A stretch of 30,972 nt of DNA from JAFLCM01 sp964510955 (GCA_964510955.1 CAZEDW010000045.1:1-30972), one strand, 5' to 3'; shown: positions 7,544 to 14,932, counted from the stretch's first letter. The notes: generated by a model from the letters alone, not told the origin. Translations and numbers: made by a program.

Positions 7544-8427
7544 GGGCGCGGCTCCGAGTCCGTGGGGGAGGGTGGGACGGCGGAGGTCGGGGCGTGGGGG
7601 TGATCGGGGTGAGGGGGGTGATGATGGTGGTGATCGGGGCCGCCGTCGCACTCGGCGGCTTTGTGGGCATCGACGTGGACCGCGCCGAAGATGTCGGCGA
7701 GGTCGTGCTCGAAGACCTGGGCGAGGATCTGGGGGGTGACGCCGCGCGGGGCGTCGTGGAAGTGCAGCCGTCGGCGCAGGCAGGCCACGCGGTCGCAGGT
7801 GCCGGCGCCGCCGGCGATCTTTCCCAGGTCGTGGCTCACCAGGAGGATCGTCATGCCCAGGTCTTTGTGGAGCTTGCGGATCAGCGCGCCGAACTGGCGC
7901 TGGCCGACGGCGTCGATGCCGACGGTCGGCTCGTCGAGGGCGAGCACCCTGGCGCCGCTGGCGAGCGCGCGGGCGATCAGGACCCGCTGCAACTGACCGC
8001 CGCTCAGCCGGCCCGCGGGGCGGTCGGCGAACTCGGCGGCCCCCACCACTTCGAGCGCGCGGTCCACGCTGGCGCGGATCTCCGGGGAGACGCTGCGCCA
8101 GCCGCTCACCCGCCACGACGCCCCCATCTCGACCACTTCACGGGCCGACACGGGAAACCTCGGAGCGGCCTCGGACTTCTGCGGCACCCAGCCGACCAGG
8201 CTGCGGCGTCGCGCTTCGGCGGGCGACAGCCCCATCACGCTCACGGCTCCCTCGTACCCCGAGAGCAGCCCCAGCATGAGCTTCAGGAGCGTTGATTTGC
8301 CGCCGCCGTTGGGCCCGACGATGGCGAGAAGCTCGCCTTCGTGAACATCGATCGACACACCCTCCAGCGCGGGCGGGGCGCCGGGGCTGTAGCGGTAGGA
8401 GACGTTCTGGAAGGAGACGGCGGGCAT
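7540..8427 (-). CDS. znuC: Zinc-type ABC transporter ATP-binding protein with His-rich tail
   Basis: A 295-residue ABC ATPase. Walker A GPNGGGKST is at 38-46, a Q-loop lies near PQKSE, the signature LSGGQLQRV is near 141, Walker B is VLALDEP, the D-loop follows, and the switch His is in LLVSHDLG. After the ATPase core comes a tail with DHHHHHPPHPDHPHAP, a likely zinc-binding or sensing segment not found in minimal ZnuC. It powers import through the overlapping permease gene. The ATG at 8427 is the natural start. The 97-bp gap to the binding-protein gene is filled with short repeats rather than a promoter I can recognise, so the three genes are probably one transcript. Confidence 0.85.
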   Translation of the reverse strand: MPAVSFQNVSYRYSPGAPPALEGVSIDVHEGELLAIVGPNGGGKSTLLKLMLGLLSGYEGAVSVMGLSPAEARRRSLVGWVPQKSEAAPRFPVSAREVVEMGASWRVSGWRSVSPEIRASVDRALEVVGAAEFADRPAGRLSGGQLQRVLIARALASGARVLALDEPTVGIDAVGQRQFGALIRKLHKDLGMTILLVSHDLGKIAGGAGTCDRVACLRRRLHFHDAPRGVTPQILAQVFEHDLADIFGAVHVDAHKAAECDGGPDHHHHHPPHPDHPHAPTSAVPPSPTDSEPRP

Positions 8428-8433
8428 GGTTCA

Positions 8434-8526
8434 ATGTGGGATGTGGGATGTGGGATTTGATGTGGGATGCGGGGGTTTGAGTGGGGGGTCGGAACATCCG
8501 ACATTCAGCATCCGACATCCCACATC
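8434..8526. repeat. ATGTGGG heptamer repeats with inverted partner
   Basis: ATGTGGG occurs three times in tandem (8434-8454), again at 8460-8466, then as ATGCGGG (8467-8473). A direct repeat CATCCGACAT lies at 8495-8504 and 8509-8518. CATCCCACATC (8516-8526) is complementary to the heptamers, so the transcript between znuA and znuC can fold into a hairpin. It reaches the znuA-like stop codon. Confidence 0.6.
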
Positions 8527-9553
8527 ATCCTCCCAGCCCCTCCACCAGCGCCGCCAGGTTTTTCCGCATCATCGCGGGCCAGTCGCCGTCGCCGAGGGGG
8601 TCGAGGGTGAGCAGCTTGACGCCGGCGGACTCGGCGATGCGCTTGGCGGCGCCGCTGGGGAACTGCGGCTCGACGAAGACGGCCTTGGCGCCTTGTTCCT
8701 TGATCGCGTTCACCGCGCGCATGACCTCGCCGGGGGTGGGGTCGGCGGTCTCAACGGGGCGGATCACCGCGGCGACGCGGAGCCTGTAGCGGGCGCAGAG
8801 GTAGGCGTAGGCGTTGTGGTGGGTGACGATGACGCGGCGGGACTCGGGCAGGCCCAGCAGGGCGTCGTCGTAGGCGCGGGCGATGCGGTCGCATTCGTGC
8901 TCGGCTTCGAGCAATCGGTCCTCGATCCGCGCCACCAGCTCTTTCTTCCTCTCGTCTGAGAGCCCGGACCGTTCGAAATACTCCCGGATCGCGGCCCCGA
9001 CGCGCCCGGCGTACTGCTTCATCAGCGGCGGGTCGAGCCACGCGTGGGGGTCGACGGCGCCGTGGGCGTGGTCGTCGTGGTCGGCGCCGTGGGCATGGGG
9101 TTCAGCGTGGTCGTGCTGATGGTCCTGGGTGTGCGCCTCGGACGATTCAACCGCCGGCGCCCAGCCCTCGAAGCTCACCACGCTGGGGCGGCGCCCCTCG
9201 GGGAACTGGTCGATCAGTTTCTGCACCCGTGGCTCGAGCCCGTTGCCGGCCATGACCACCACGTCCGCCGAGCGGACGGCCTGAACCTGGGCGGGCGTGA
9301 GTTCAAAGCCGTGCTCGCTCTGACCGGGCGCGAGCAACGAGGTGACCTCCAGAGGCAGGCGTTCCGTGCCTGAGCCCTCGATCGCGCGAACGGGCCAGAG
9401 CAGCGGCGGGATGGTCACGACCACGCGGACCGGTTCGGGCGCGACCTTGGCGTCGTCCGCAGAGGCGGCCTGCGGCGCGAAGAGGGTGATCAAGACGACG
9501 AGGAGGGCCCAGACACGGGCGCATGCCGGGGATGGCTGGTTCGTGCGGTTCAA
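8525..9553 (-). CDS. znuA: Zinc-binding periplasmic protein (ZnuA/AdcA type)
   Basis: A 342-residue substrate-binding protein (cluster A-I). It has a signal peptide (VWALLVVLITLFAPQAASA), then VVVTIPPLLWPVRAI. Likely metal ligands are His in SEHGF, His in VDPHAWLDP (about 170) and His in VTHHNAYA, with a C-terminal acidic ligand in the TLDPLG region. Between the first two lies a charged His/Asp loop (residues 141-166, EAHTQDHQHDHAE...) typical of zinc binders. I prefer the TTG at 9553: it has GGAGAGG seven bases upstream. A GTG at 9577 is in frame but lacks such a site. TATCAT (minus strand, 9599-9604) is a possible -10 with a weak -35. It is the first gene of the znuA-znuC-znuB operon. Confidence 0.88.
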   Translation of the reverse strand: MNRTNQPSPACARVWALLVVLITLFAPQAASADDAKVAPEPVRVVVTIPPLLWPVRAIEGSGTERLPLEVTSLLAPGQSEHGFELTPAQVQAVRSADVVVMAGNGLEPRVQKLIDQFPEGRRPSVVSFEGWAPAVESSEAHTQDHQHDHAEPHAHGADHDDHAHGAVDPHAWLDPPLMKQYAGRVGAAIREYFERSGLSDERKKELVARIEDRLLEAEHECDRIARAYDDALLGLPESRRVIVTHHNAYAYLCARYRLRVAAVIRPVETADPTPGEVMRAVNAIKEQGAKAVFVEPQFPSGAAKRIAESAGVKLLTLDPLGDGDWPAMMRKNLAALVEGLGG

Positions 9554-9623
9554 GGCGGTGCCTCTCCGGGGATTCACAGATGCAACTCAGTGGCATTTAT
9601 GATACTCTGATCCCGCTCAGAGG

Positions 9624-9652
9624 TTCACCTGACGGGGCCGACCGCGTATACT
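9624..9652 (+). promoter_or_regulatory. Sigma-70-like promoter upstream of tRNA-Ala
   Basis: TTCACC (9624-9629) and TATACT (9647-9652) are separated by exactly 17 bp, pointing at the tRNA gene about 120 bp downstream. The -10 matches 5 of 6 consensus bases. It probably drives the tRNA. Confidence 0.55.
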
Positions 9653-9773
9653 CCCGCCCCCCATCCGGTCCCGGGCCACCCCGGGACGCCCAATCGCGGC
9701 TTTCGCCGTGGAAAGGGTGGTCGGCGGACCCATCCCAAGGGCCGGCAAGCCGATACGGGGCGGGAGACATCTT

Positions 9774-9846
9774 GGGGCGATAGCTCAATTGGGAGAGCGC
9801 CTCGGTCGCATCGAGGAGGTTGTGAGTTCGAATCTCATTCGCTCCA
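9774..9846 (+). tRNA. tRNA-Ala (CGC anticodon)
   Basis: The cloverleaf folds fully. The acceptor GGGGCGA pairs with TCGCTCC, the D-arm is GCTCAATTGGGAGAGC, and the anticodon stem CCTCG/CGAGG has loop GTCGCAT with CGC at 9807-9809. The variable loop is AGGTT and the T-arm is GTGAG-TTCGAAT-CTCAT. The discriminator is A and CCA is not encoded (CTGG follows). Minus-strand frames over this gene are artefacts. Confidence 0.95.
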
Positions 9847-9855
9847 CTGGCAGGG

Positions 9856-9885
9856 CCCCGGCACACGCCGGGGTCTGTGCTTTTT
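9856..9885 (+). terminator. Terminator after tRNA-Ala
   Basis: CCCCGGC (9856-9862) and GCCGGGG (9867-9873) close an ACAC loop; TCTGTGC and then TTTTT (9881-9885) follow. It ends the tRNA transcript ten bases past the gene and just before mutS, so mutS would need readthrough or its own promoter in the 9860-9950 stretch. Confidence 0.8.
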
Positions 9886-9922
9886 GGGGAAGTGCCGGCG
9901 CCCAGAACTACACTGCTCCCCC

Positions 9923-12823
9923 TTGTCCCCCCCCAAGCGCGAAACCCCTGCGATGCGGCAGTACGGGTTCTTCAAGAAGAAGTACCCCGACTGCGTGCTG
10001 TTCTTTCGGATGGGGGATTTCTACGAGATGTTCGACGAGGACGCGCTGCTGTGTCACCGCGTGCTGGGGATCACGCTCACCCAAAGGACCGAGGGCATCC
10101 CCATGGCGGGGGTGCCGTACCACTCGGTGGAGTCGTACCTGCGCCGGATGATCGAGCGCGGCTACCGCGTGGCGGTGTGCGACCAGGTGCAGGACCCCAA
10201 GGAGGTCAAGGCGGGGGCCATCGTGGAGCGCGCGGTGACGCGCGTGCTCACGCCGGGCACGCTGGTGGACGACACGCTGCTCAACGAGAACCTGCCGAAT
10301 CACCTGGCGGCGCTGGCGTTTGTGGAATCGGGAGATGATCCCAGCGCGCGGGTGGGGGCGGCGATCGTGGAGCTGTCCACCGGGGCGTTCACGCTGTTCG
10401 ACTGCCGGGCGGCGGACGTCGTGGACGAGCTTGTGCGCCGGCGCGTCAACGAGGTTCTGTTCTGCGCGAACGCCGACGGCTCGACGCCTCCCCGGGTGCA
10501 GCGGGTGCTGGACCTCCTGCGGGTACCGGGCACGGCGCGGGCGAGCTGGCACTTCCGGCCCGGCGAGGCGGTCGAGGCGCTGACGGGGCACTTCAAGGTG
10601 GCGACCCTGGCAGGGTTCGGGCTGGTGGGCGACGACCCCGCGGTGCCGGCCGCCGGCGCGATCATGCGCTACCTGCTCGACACGCAGGCGATGGACACCG
10701 CGGGGCTCGCCACGAGCGAGGGCTCGTCGAGCGGCTCGGCGAGCGCGATGCGGATGCGGGTCAAGACGCTGGGGCACCTGTTGCCGCCCAAGCGCGAGTC
10801 GGCGGAGGACGGGCGCCTTTTGATCGACGCGCCGGGGCTGCGGGCGCTGGAGGTGGAGCAGACCATCCGTGCCGCGGCGGGCGGCACGACCCGCGGCGCA
10901 TGGGCCGAGGGGGCGCTGCTGGGCGTGTTCGCGCGTTCCGCCGGGACGGGCGGCGCCGAGCCGGCGTGCCGTGGGTGCTCGACGGCGATGGGGCGGCGGC
11001 TGCTGCGCGACTGGCTGTGCCGCCCGTCGGCGAAGCTGGGGGTGATCAACGACCGGCATGCGTGCGTCGGGGCGCTGGTCGAGGACCGGGCCCGCGCGAT
11101 GACGCTGAGCGGGGCGCTCGACGGCGTCCAGGACGTGGCCCGCATCGGGGCGCGCGTCAATCTCGGGAGGGCGTCGCCGCGAGACCTGGTGGCGATGGCG
11201 CGGTCGCTGGCTCGGGCGGCGCAGATCGGCGAATCGCTCCGGGGCGCATCGGCGTTCGCGGCTCGCGCCGCGGGACTCGACCGGCTGGCGACGGTGCTCG
11301 GGCCCGTCGCCGAGAAGATCACCCGCGTGTGCGTGGACGAGCCGCCGGCGCACCTGCGCGAGGGCGGGCTGATCCGCGATGGGGTGGACACGGTCCTGGA
11401 CGAGTGCCGCCTGCTGCAGCGCGATTCGGACACCTGGCTGGCCGAGTACCAGAAGTCGCTGATTGAGAAGTTCAACCTGCCCAGCCTGAAGGTGGGCTTC
11501 AACAAGGTCTTCAACTACTACATCGAGCTGCCCAGCGCCCAGGCCAAGCGGGCACCCGCGGAGTTCTCGAGGCGCCAGACGCTGACCAACGCGGAGCGTT
11601 TCATCACGCCCGAGCTCAAGGCGTTCGAAGACAAGGTTCTGAGCGCGACGGACCGGGCCGTGAAGCGCGAGGGCGAGCTGTTCTTTGAGCTGTGCTCGCT
11701 GGTCGCGGGGGTCGCCCGCGAGGTGTCCACGTTCGGGGATCTGATCGCGGAGATCGACGTGCTGGCGTGCTTCGCGAGCAAGGCGGCTCACAAGGGCTGG
11801 GTGCGTCCGGAAATGGTCGAAGAGCCGGTGCTGTTGATCAGCCAGGGACGTCACCCGGTGCTCGAATCGATCCTGGGCGACGCGTTCGTGCCCAATGATG
11901 TGGTTCTGGGGAGGCGTCGAGGCACCCACGGCGAGGCATCGAGGCATCAAGAAGAAGTTGGTACCGCGTCGCTGGCGCTGATCACCGGGCCGAACATGGC
12001 GGGCAAGAGCACCTTCATCCGGCAGGTGGCGCTGATCACGCTGCTGGCGCACGCGGGCTCGTTCGTGCCGGCCCAAGCCGCGACCATCGGGCTGACCGAC
12101 CGCATCTTCACGCGGATCGGGGCCGACGACGCGCTGCACGCCGGGCAATCGACGTTCATGGTGGAAATGGTCGAGACCGCGTCGATCCTGCACCACGTCA
12201 CGGATCGGTCGCTGGTGGTGCTCGATGAGATCGGGCGCGGCACCAGCACGCTGGACGGGCTGAGCCTGGCGTGGGCGATCGCCGAGCACCTTGCCGGACC
12301 GGCGGAGCTGGGACCGGCAGGACGGATAGGACCAGCAGGACTTCACGACTCAGGCTCCAAGATCCATCCCCGCACCCTCTTCGCCACCCACTACCACGAG
12401 CTGACCGACCTCGAGGAGCGACTCCCGGGACGGGTCGTCAACCTGCACGTGGCGGTGAAGGAATGGGGCGAGGAAATCGTGTTCCTGCACCGGATCGTGC
12501 CGGGGAGGTCCAGCCGCAGCTACGGCGTGCACGTGGCGCGCCTGGCGGGGCTGCCGAAGACCGTCGTGCAGCGGGCGGAGGAACTGCTGGAATCGCTGAG
12601 TGTTTCCCACGCCAGCGCCGGCGAGGCGGCCAAGGCGGCGGACCAGGCGGCGCAGCAGCGCAGGGGTGAATCGCGCCAGTTCTCGCTGTTCACCGAGTTC
12701 GTTCCCCACCCCGCCGTCGACGCTCTTCGCGACACGGCGCTGGAATCGCTGAGCCCCCTGCAGGCGTTCGACGCGCTGCGGGAGCTGAAGAAGCTGGCCG
12801 AGCAGCCGGCGCCGGAGGCTTGA
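9923..12823 (+). CDS. mutS: DNA mismatch repair protein MutS
   Basis: A MutS of about 966 residues, longer than the usual 850-880. The mismatch-reading domain I has the Phe-x-Glu wedge (FYEMF) near the N-terminus, then connector, lever and clamp regions. The ATPase has Walker A GPNMAGKST (about 689-697), STFMVEMVET, Walker B LVVLDEIGRGTST and FATHYHEL. It recognises mispairs and recruits MutL. I chose TTG 9923 (SPPKRETPAMRQYG), since MutS proteins usually begin a few residues before PAMRQY; ATG 9953 is the alternative and no Shine-Dalgarno decides it. Two oddities: about 18 extra residues just before Walker A (RRRGTHGEASRHQEEVG) and about 20 between AIAEHL and TLFATHY (GPAELGPAGRIGPAG...), both made of short DNA repeats. 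Catalytic motifs are intact. Confidence 0.97.
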   Translation: MSPPKRETPAMRQYGFFKKKYPDCVLFFRMGDFYEMFDEDALLCHRVLGITLTQRTEGIPMAGVPYHSVESYLRRMIERGYRVAVCDQVQDPKEVKAGAIVERAVTRVLTPGTLVDDTLLNENLPNHLAALAFVESGDDPSARVGAAIVELSTGAFTLFDCRAADVVDELVRRRVNEVLFCANADGSTPPRVQRVLDLLRVPGTARASWHFRPGEAVEALTGHFKVATLAGFGLVGDDPAVPAAGAIMRYLLDTQAMDTAGLATSEGSSSGSASAMRMRVKTLGHLLPPKRESAEDGRLLIDAPGLRALEVEQTIRAAAGGTTRGAWAEGALLGVFARSAGTGGAEPACRGCSTAMGRRLLRDWLCRPSAKLGVINDRHACVGALVEDRARAMTLSGALDGVQDVARIGARVNLGRASPRDLVAMARSLARAAQIGESLRGASAFAARAAGLDRLATVLGPVAEKITRVCVDEPPAHLREGGLIRDGVDTVLDECRLLQRDSDTWLAEYQKSLIEKFNLPSLKVGFNKVFNYYIELPSAQAKRAPAEFSRRQTLTNAERFITPELKAFEDKVLSATDRAVKREGELFFELCSLVAGVAREVSTFGDLIAEIDVLACFASKAAHKGWVRPEMVEEPVLLISQGRHPVLESILGDAFVPNDVVLGRRRGTHGEASRHQEEVGTASLALITGPNMAGKSTFIRQVALITLLAHAGSFVPAQAATIGLTDRIFTRIGADDALHAGQSTFMVEMVETASILHHVTDRSLVVLDEIGRGTSTLDGLSLAWAIAEHLAGPAELGPAGRIGPAGLHDSGSKIHPRTLFATHYHELTDLEERLPGRVVNLHVAVKEWGEEIVFLHRIVPGRSSRSYGVHVARLAGLPKTVVQRAEELLESLSVSHASAGEAAKAADQAAQQRRGESRQFSLFTEFVPHPAVDALRDTALESLSPLQAFDALRELKKLAEQPAPEA
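11911..11970 (+). repeat. Short-repeat insertion inside mutS, site 1
   Basis: The DNA repeats GTCGAGGCACC and GCATCGAGGCATC in frame, adding about 18 residues before the Walker A motif relative to typical MutS. This is a surface position between domain IV and the ATPase core. Confidence 0.5.
12292..12367 (+). repeat. Short-repeat insertion inside mutS, site 2
   Basis: Three related units, GGACCGGCGGAG, GGACCGGCAGGA and GGACCAGCAGGA, add about 20 residues (G-P-A rich) between the Walker B helix and the FATHYHEL motif. Frame is preserved. Confidence 0.55.
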
Positions 12824-12870
12824 GCCTTCGGCCTCATGCCTTGATGCCGCTTGCCTCATGCCTTCCCAAG

Positions 12871-12903
12871 AAAAACCCGTCGCTTCCTGGCGGAAGCAAC
12901 GGG
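12871..12903 (-). terminator. Leftward Rho-independent terminator
   Basis: CCCGT-C-GCTTCC (12876-12887) pairs with GGAAGC-A-ACGGG (12892-12903), with one internal mismatch and a 4-nt loop. On the minus strand it is followed by TTTTT (complement of 12871-12875). It must end a leftward transcript, but the nearest minus-strand gene to the right (mraZ) stops 637 bp away. Confidence 0.75.
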
Positions 12904-13190
12904 CTGCAGGTGTGCGGCTTTGGGTGGTGGTTCGGGCCGCGCCGTAGCGCAGGCCCAGCCGCAGGAGGTGGTGAATCGTCGCCCGGTCCTTTCGGATCAA
13001 GCGACGGGGCAAAGGAGGCGCCCCGCCCGCGGGAGGCCGGCGTGCCCGGCGGCCCGCGATCACTCGGGCCGACAGGCGTGGATTCCGCGTCCGTGCGGCT
13101 GATCCCGACGGGACGCGGGCGGGGGCTTGGATCGAATCCGTTCGATCGGCCTGTCGCGGCGGCGTGGGTGTTTCTCACACCCGGCGCTCG
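12904..13190 (-). ncRNA. Candidate structured RNA (unassigned)
   Basis: Five stem-loops in a row upstream of a leftward terminator: 13166-13182 (GGGTGT/ACACCC), 13130-13147 (GATCGAA/TTCGATC), 13086-13117 (CGCGTCC/GGACGCG), 13028-13058 (CGCGGG with inner GCCGG/CCGGC) and 12977-13006 (CGTCGC/GCGACG with inner TCC-GAAA-GGA). Read leftward, the last has a GAAA tetraloop and the first a GAGAA loop, which favours the minus strand. I find no RNase P, tmRNA, SRP or 6S signature. The 5' end is unknown, and GC-rich DNA gives some hairpins by chance. Confidence 0.35.
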
Positions 13191-13540
13191 CCGCATGGTC
13201 TTTGCGTCTGCACAAGCTCGGACCTGTTCCGTGGTCCAATCCCGATGCCCGCCGTGTGTGGCGGACCTGGGAGCTCTCTCTCGTCTGGCGCCGATCGGGC
13301 GTACTCTCTCTGCTCGACCGTTCTCTCTCTCGATCCGTTCCCGCTCGACAGGCCGCCGTCCGTGGCGGGCGAGCCGGGAAGTGCGGGCAGGTTCCGGGCG
13401 TCCGGACGCCGGCCTGACCTGTTGTGAAACCGGTTCTGCCGCGTCGGCGGCAAGACCGGGGCTTTTCCTCTCGGCCCGTCCTTGGGCCCCCAGGTGAGCT
13501 GGGGCGGCTTTGGGGGCTCAACGCCCCGATCGTCCTTGAA

Positions 13541-14002
13541 TCACTGGCCCGCGTGCTTGCGGGCGTTGACCTTGGCGGCCTGGGCCGCCATGTCTTCGAG
13601 ACGCTGAATCTCCTGCTGTCGCCACTTGGCTCGGTCGCGGATCTCCAGGCAGTTGCCCGCGCCGATGATGATGACTTCCTTGTTCAGCCCGACGAGCCCC
13701 AGATAGTCCTCCGGGAAACGCACCCGTCCGGCGCTGTCGATCTCCATGCGGGCGGCGAACCCGAAGAGCGTGGCCCCGAGCTCCGCCTCGACCGGGTCGG
13801 GGATCAGGGATTGAGGCCAGTTGGCCGCGAGTTCGTCGAACGCTTGCTCCGTGTAGACCCGGAGCAGGTTTTCCTTCCGCCAGGGCAGGGCGTACCAGAC
13901 CTCGCCCTCGCCGTGCTTCTTGACCAGGTCTCGGATTTCAGAAGGGACCGCCAAGCGGTTCTTGGCGTCGATCGTGTGCTCGTAGCGACCTGTGAACCGC
14001 AC
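13541..14002 (-). CDS. mraZ: MraZ transcriptional regulator
   Basis: A 153-residue MraZ, the usual length. Two AbrB-like half-domains are visible: FTGRYEHTIDAKNRLAVPSEIRD at the start and MEIDSAGRVRFPEDYL around residue 85, each with the D-x-x-x-R-x-x-x-P core of the family. MraZ forms a ring-shaped oligomer that binds repeated TGGG-type boxes upstream of its own gene and controls the division/cell-wall cluster. Here the start is GTG at 14002. Unusually, no rsmH or ftsL follows: the next 700 bp to the left has no gene, so mraZ appears detached from the dcw cluster. A periodic GTG box array lies about 80 bp upstream, fitting autoregulation. Confidence 0.95.
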   Translation of the reverse strand: MRFTGRYEHTIDAKNRLAVPSEIRDLVKKHGEGEVWYALPWRKENLLRVYTEQAFDELAANWPQSLIPDPVEAELGATLFGFAARMEIDSAGRVRFPEDYLGLVGLNKEVIIIGAGNCLEIRDRAKWRQQEIQRLEDMAAQAAKVNARKHAGQ

Positions 14003-14079
14003 GATCTAGGCTCCAGGGTCGGTGTAGTGGGATCGGGTGTGGGGCGGGAACACACGGTCCCACAGTCCGCATCGAATAT

Positions 14080-14115
14080 CGACACGGTACCCCACTACGC
14101 CCCACTTTGCAACAC
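14080..14115 (-). promoter_or_regulatory. MraZ-type operator with 10-bp period
   Basis: On the minus strand, four boxes stand exactly 10 bp apart: GTGTTG (14110-14115), GTGGGG (14100-14105), GTGGGG (14090-14095) and GTGTCG (14080-14085). Known MraZ sites are TGGG repeats with 10-bp spacing upstream of mraZ. The outer boxes are degenerate. I see no strong sigma-70 hexamers beside it. Confidence 0.65.
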
Positions 14116-14251
14116 AACTGGCGTTGTCCACGGGATGTCCACCTCGGCGAACTTCGGGTCCCACAGAGTTATCCCGAACTCGGGGCGAACATATTGCCGG
14201 TTTTGCGCGGTCTGGCCCATCCACAGGGGACAGGTGGCCGAAAACCCATGT

Positions 14252-14896
14252 ATGAAACAGCCGCCCCCGAGCCAGGGTGGGGCCGGCGGGCGCTCGAGTG
14301 CCCGCGGCTGTTCATCGGCCACCAACGGATCAAACCTGAACCAGGCAACGTCCAAGCCAACGCCGCGCAACGGAAACTCAAACGGTCACGCGTGTTGCCC
14401 CGGCGGGGGATGCGATTCGCCCCAGCGCGCGGCGATGAAGCGCCTCCCCAGCGGGCTGTACGTGCTGACCAGCGCCTTTGAAAACGCGCGCCTGGGGGTG
14501 GTGGTGCACAGGGTGGTGCAGTGCGCCGATGAGCCGATGAGCGTTTGCGTTGCGCTGCGGAAGGGGCACGCCATCTCGCCGATCATCCGCGACAGCCACG
14601 CGTTCGCGCTGTGCGCGATGGACGACCGCGACAAACTGCTGCTGCGGAAGTTCGAGTGGACCGGCGACGGCTCCGGCGCCCCCGGCCTGGGGGACACGGA
14701 CCCGACGGCGATGTGCTCGCCGCTGGTGCGCGACGACCCGTTCATTTCGCTCGACACCGAGACGCTCAGCACGGGCTCGCCGCTTCTGAAACGGTGCCGG
14801 TTCGCGCTGGATTGCCGCGTCTCGATGCACCTGGATTTCGAGAGCGACCACGAGCTCTATCTGGCGCAGGTGGTGGGCGGGCGGGTGTACGAGTGA
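14252..14896 (+). CDS. Flavin reductase-like (FMN-binding split-barrel) protein
   Basis: The conserved part begins MKRLPSGLYVLTSAFENARLG, the first strands of the flavin-reductase-like split barrel, and runs about 150 residues to SDHELYLAQVVGGRVYE, the usual family end (D-H-x-L-x-L-G-x-V). Such proteins bind FMN and reduce it or transfer electrons; the partner is unknown. The start is uncertain: ATG 14435 gives only the domain, whereas an in-frame ATG at 14252 adds about 60 Asn/Ser/Pro-rich residues with CCPGGGC. In family alignments residues such as AAMKRLPSG sit inside, which favours an upstream start, but no ribosome-binding site supports either. It is divergent from mraZ and 36 bp ahead of the next gene, so the two may share a transcript. 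Confidence 0.75.
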   Translation: MKQPPPSQGGAGGRSSARGCSSATNGSNLNQATSKPTPRNGNSNGHACCPGGGCDSPQRAAMKRLPSGLYVLTSAFENARLGVVVHRVVQCADEPMSVCVALRKGHAISPIIRDSHAFALCAMDDRDKLLLRKFEWTGDGSGAPGLGDTDPTAMCSPLVRDDPFISLDTETLSTGSPLLKRCRFALDCRVSMHLDFESDHELYLAQVVGGRVYE

Positions 14897-14932
14897 CGCC
14901 CGCCTGCTCGCGCGGGCGCCGTACGATTCAGC

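Larger units (their letters stand above)
12824..13540. other. 717-bp region without a convincing gene, with stem-loops and CT boxes
   Basis: Several open frames cross this stretch, but they are Arg/Pro/Ser-rich, lack domains and overlap each other antisense. 12830-12868 has short CTCATGCCTT-type repeats. 12871-13182 holds consecutive stem-loops and a leftward terminator (listed separately). 13274-13331 has three CT-repeat boxes. 13340-13540, just past the mraZ stop, has small GC hairpins (for example CCCCAG-CTCAC-CTGGGG near 13490) without a T-run. Confidence 0.55.

Noticed and set aside
9597..9866. Minus-strand frame containing NEIRTHNLLDATE
   Set aside because: This is the well-known false protein made by reading a tRNA gene backwards (tRNA-Ala).
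9908..12346. 812-codon minus-strand frame over mutS
   Set aside because: Antisense to MutS with all its motifs; the product is Arg/Gln/His-rich low complexity.
12941..13190. RNase P RNA, tmRNA or SRP RNA in the stem-loop region
   Set aside because: I searched both strands by eye for GAGGAAAGTCC, ACAGAA, the tmRNA ends and the SRP GGAA/GNRA domain and found none in a consistent arrangement.
13060..13521. Minus-strand frame after mraZ as a degraded rsmH
   Set aside because: No RsmH motif (GGGHS, methyltransferase loops) is present in any frame.
14100..14260. Chromosomal replication origin
   Set aside because: The DnaA-like boxes are imperfect, there is no AT-rich unwinding stretch and no dnaA, dnaN or gidA gene nearby.
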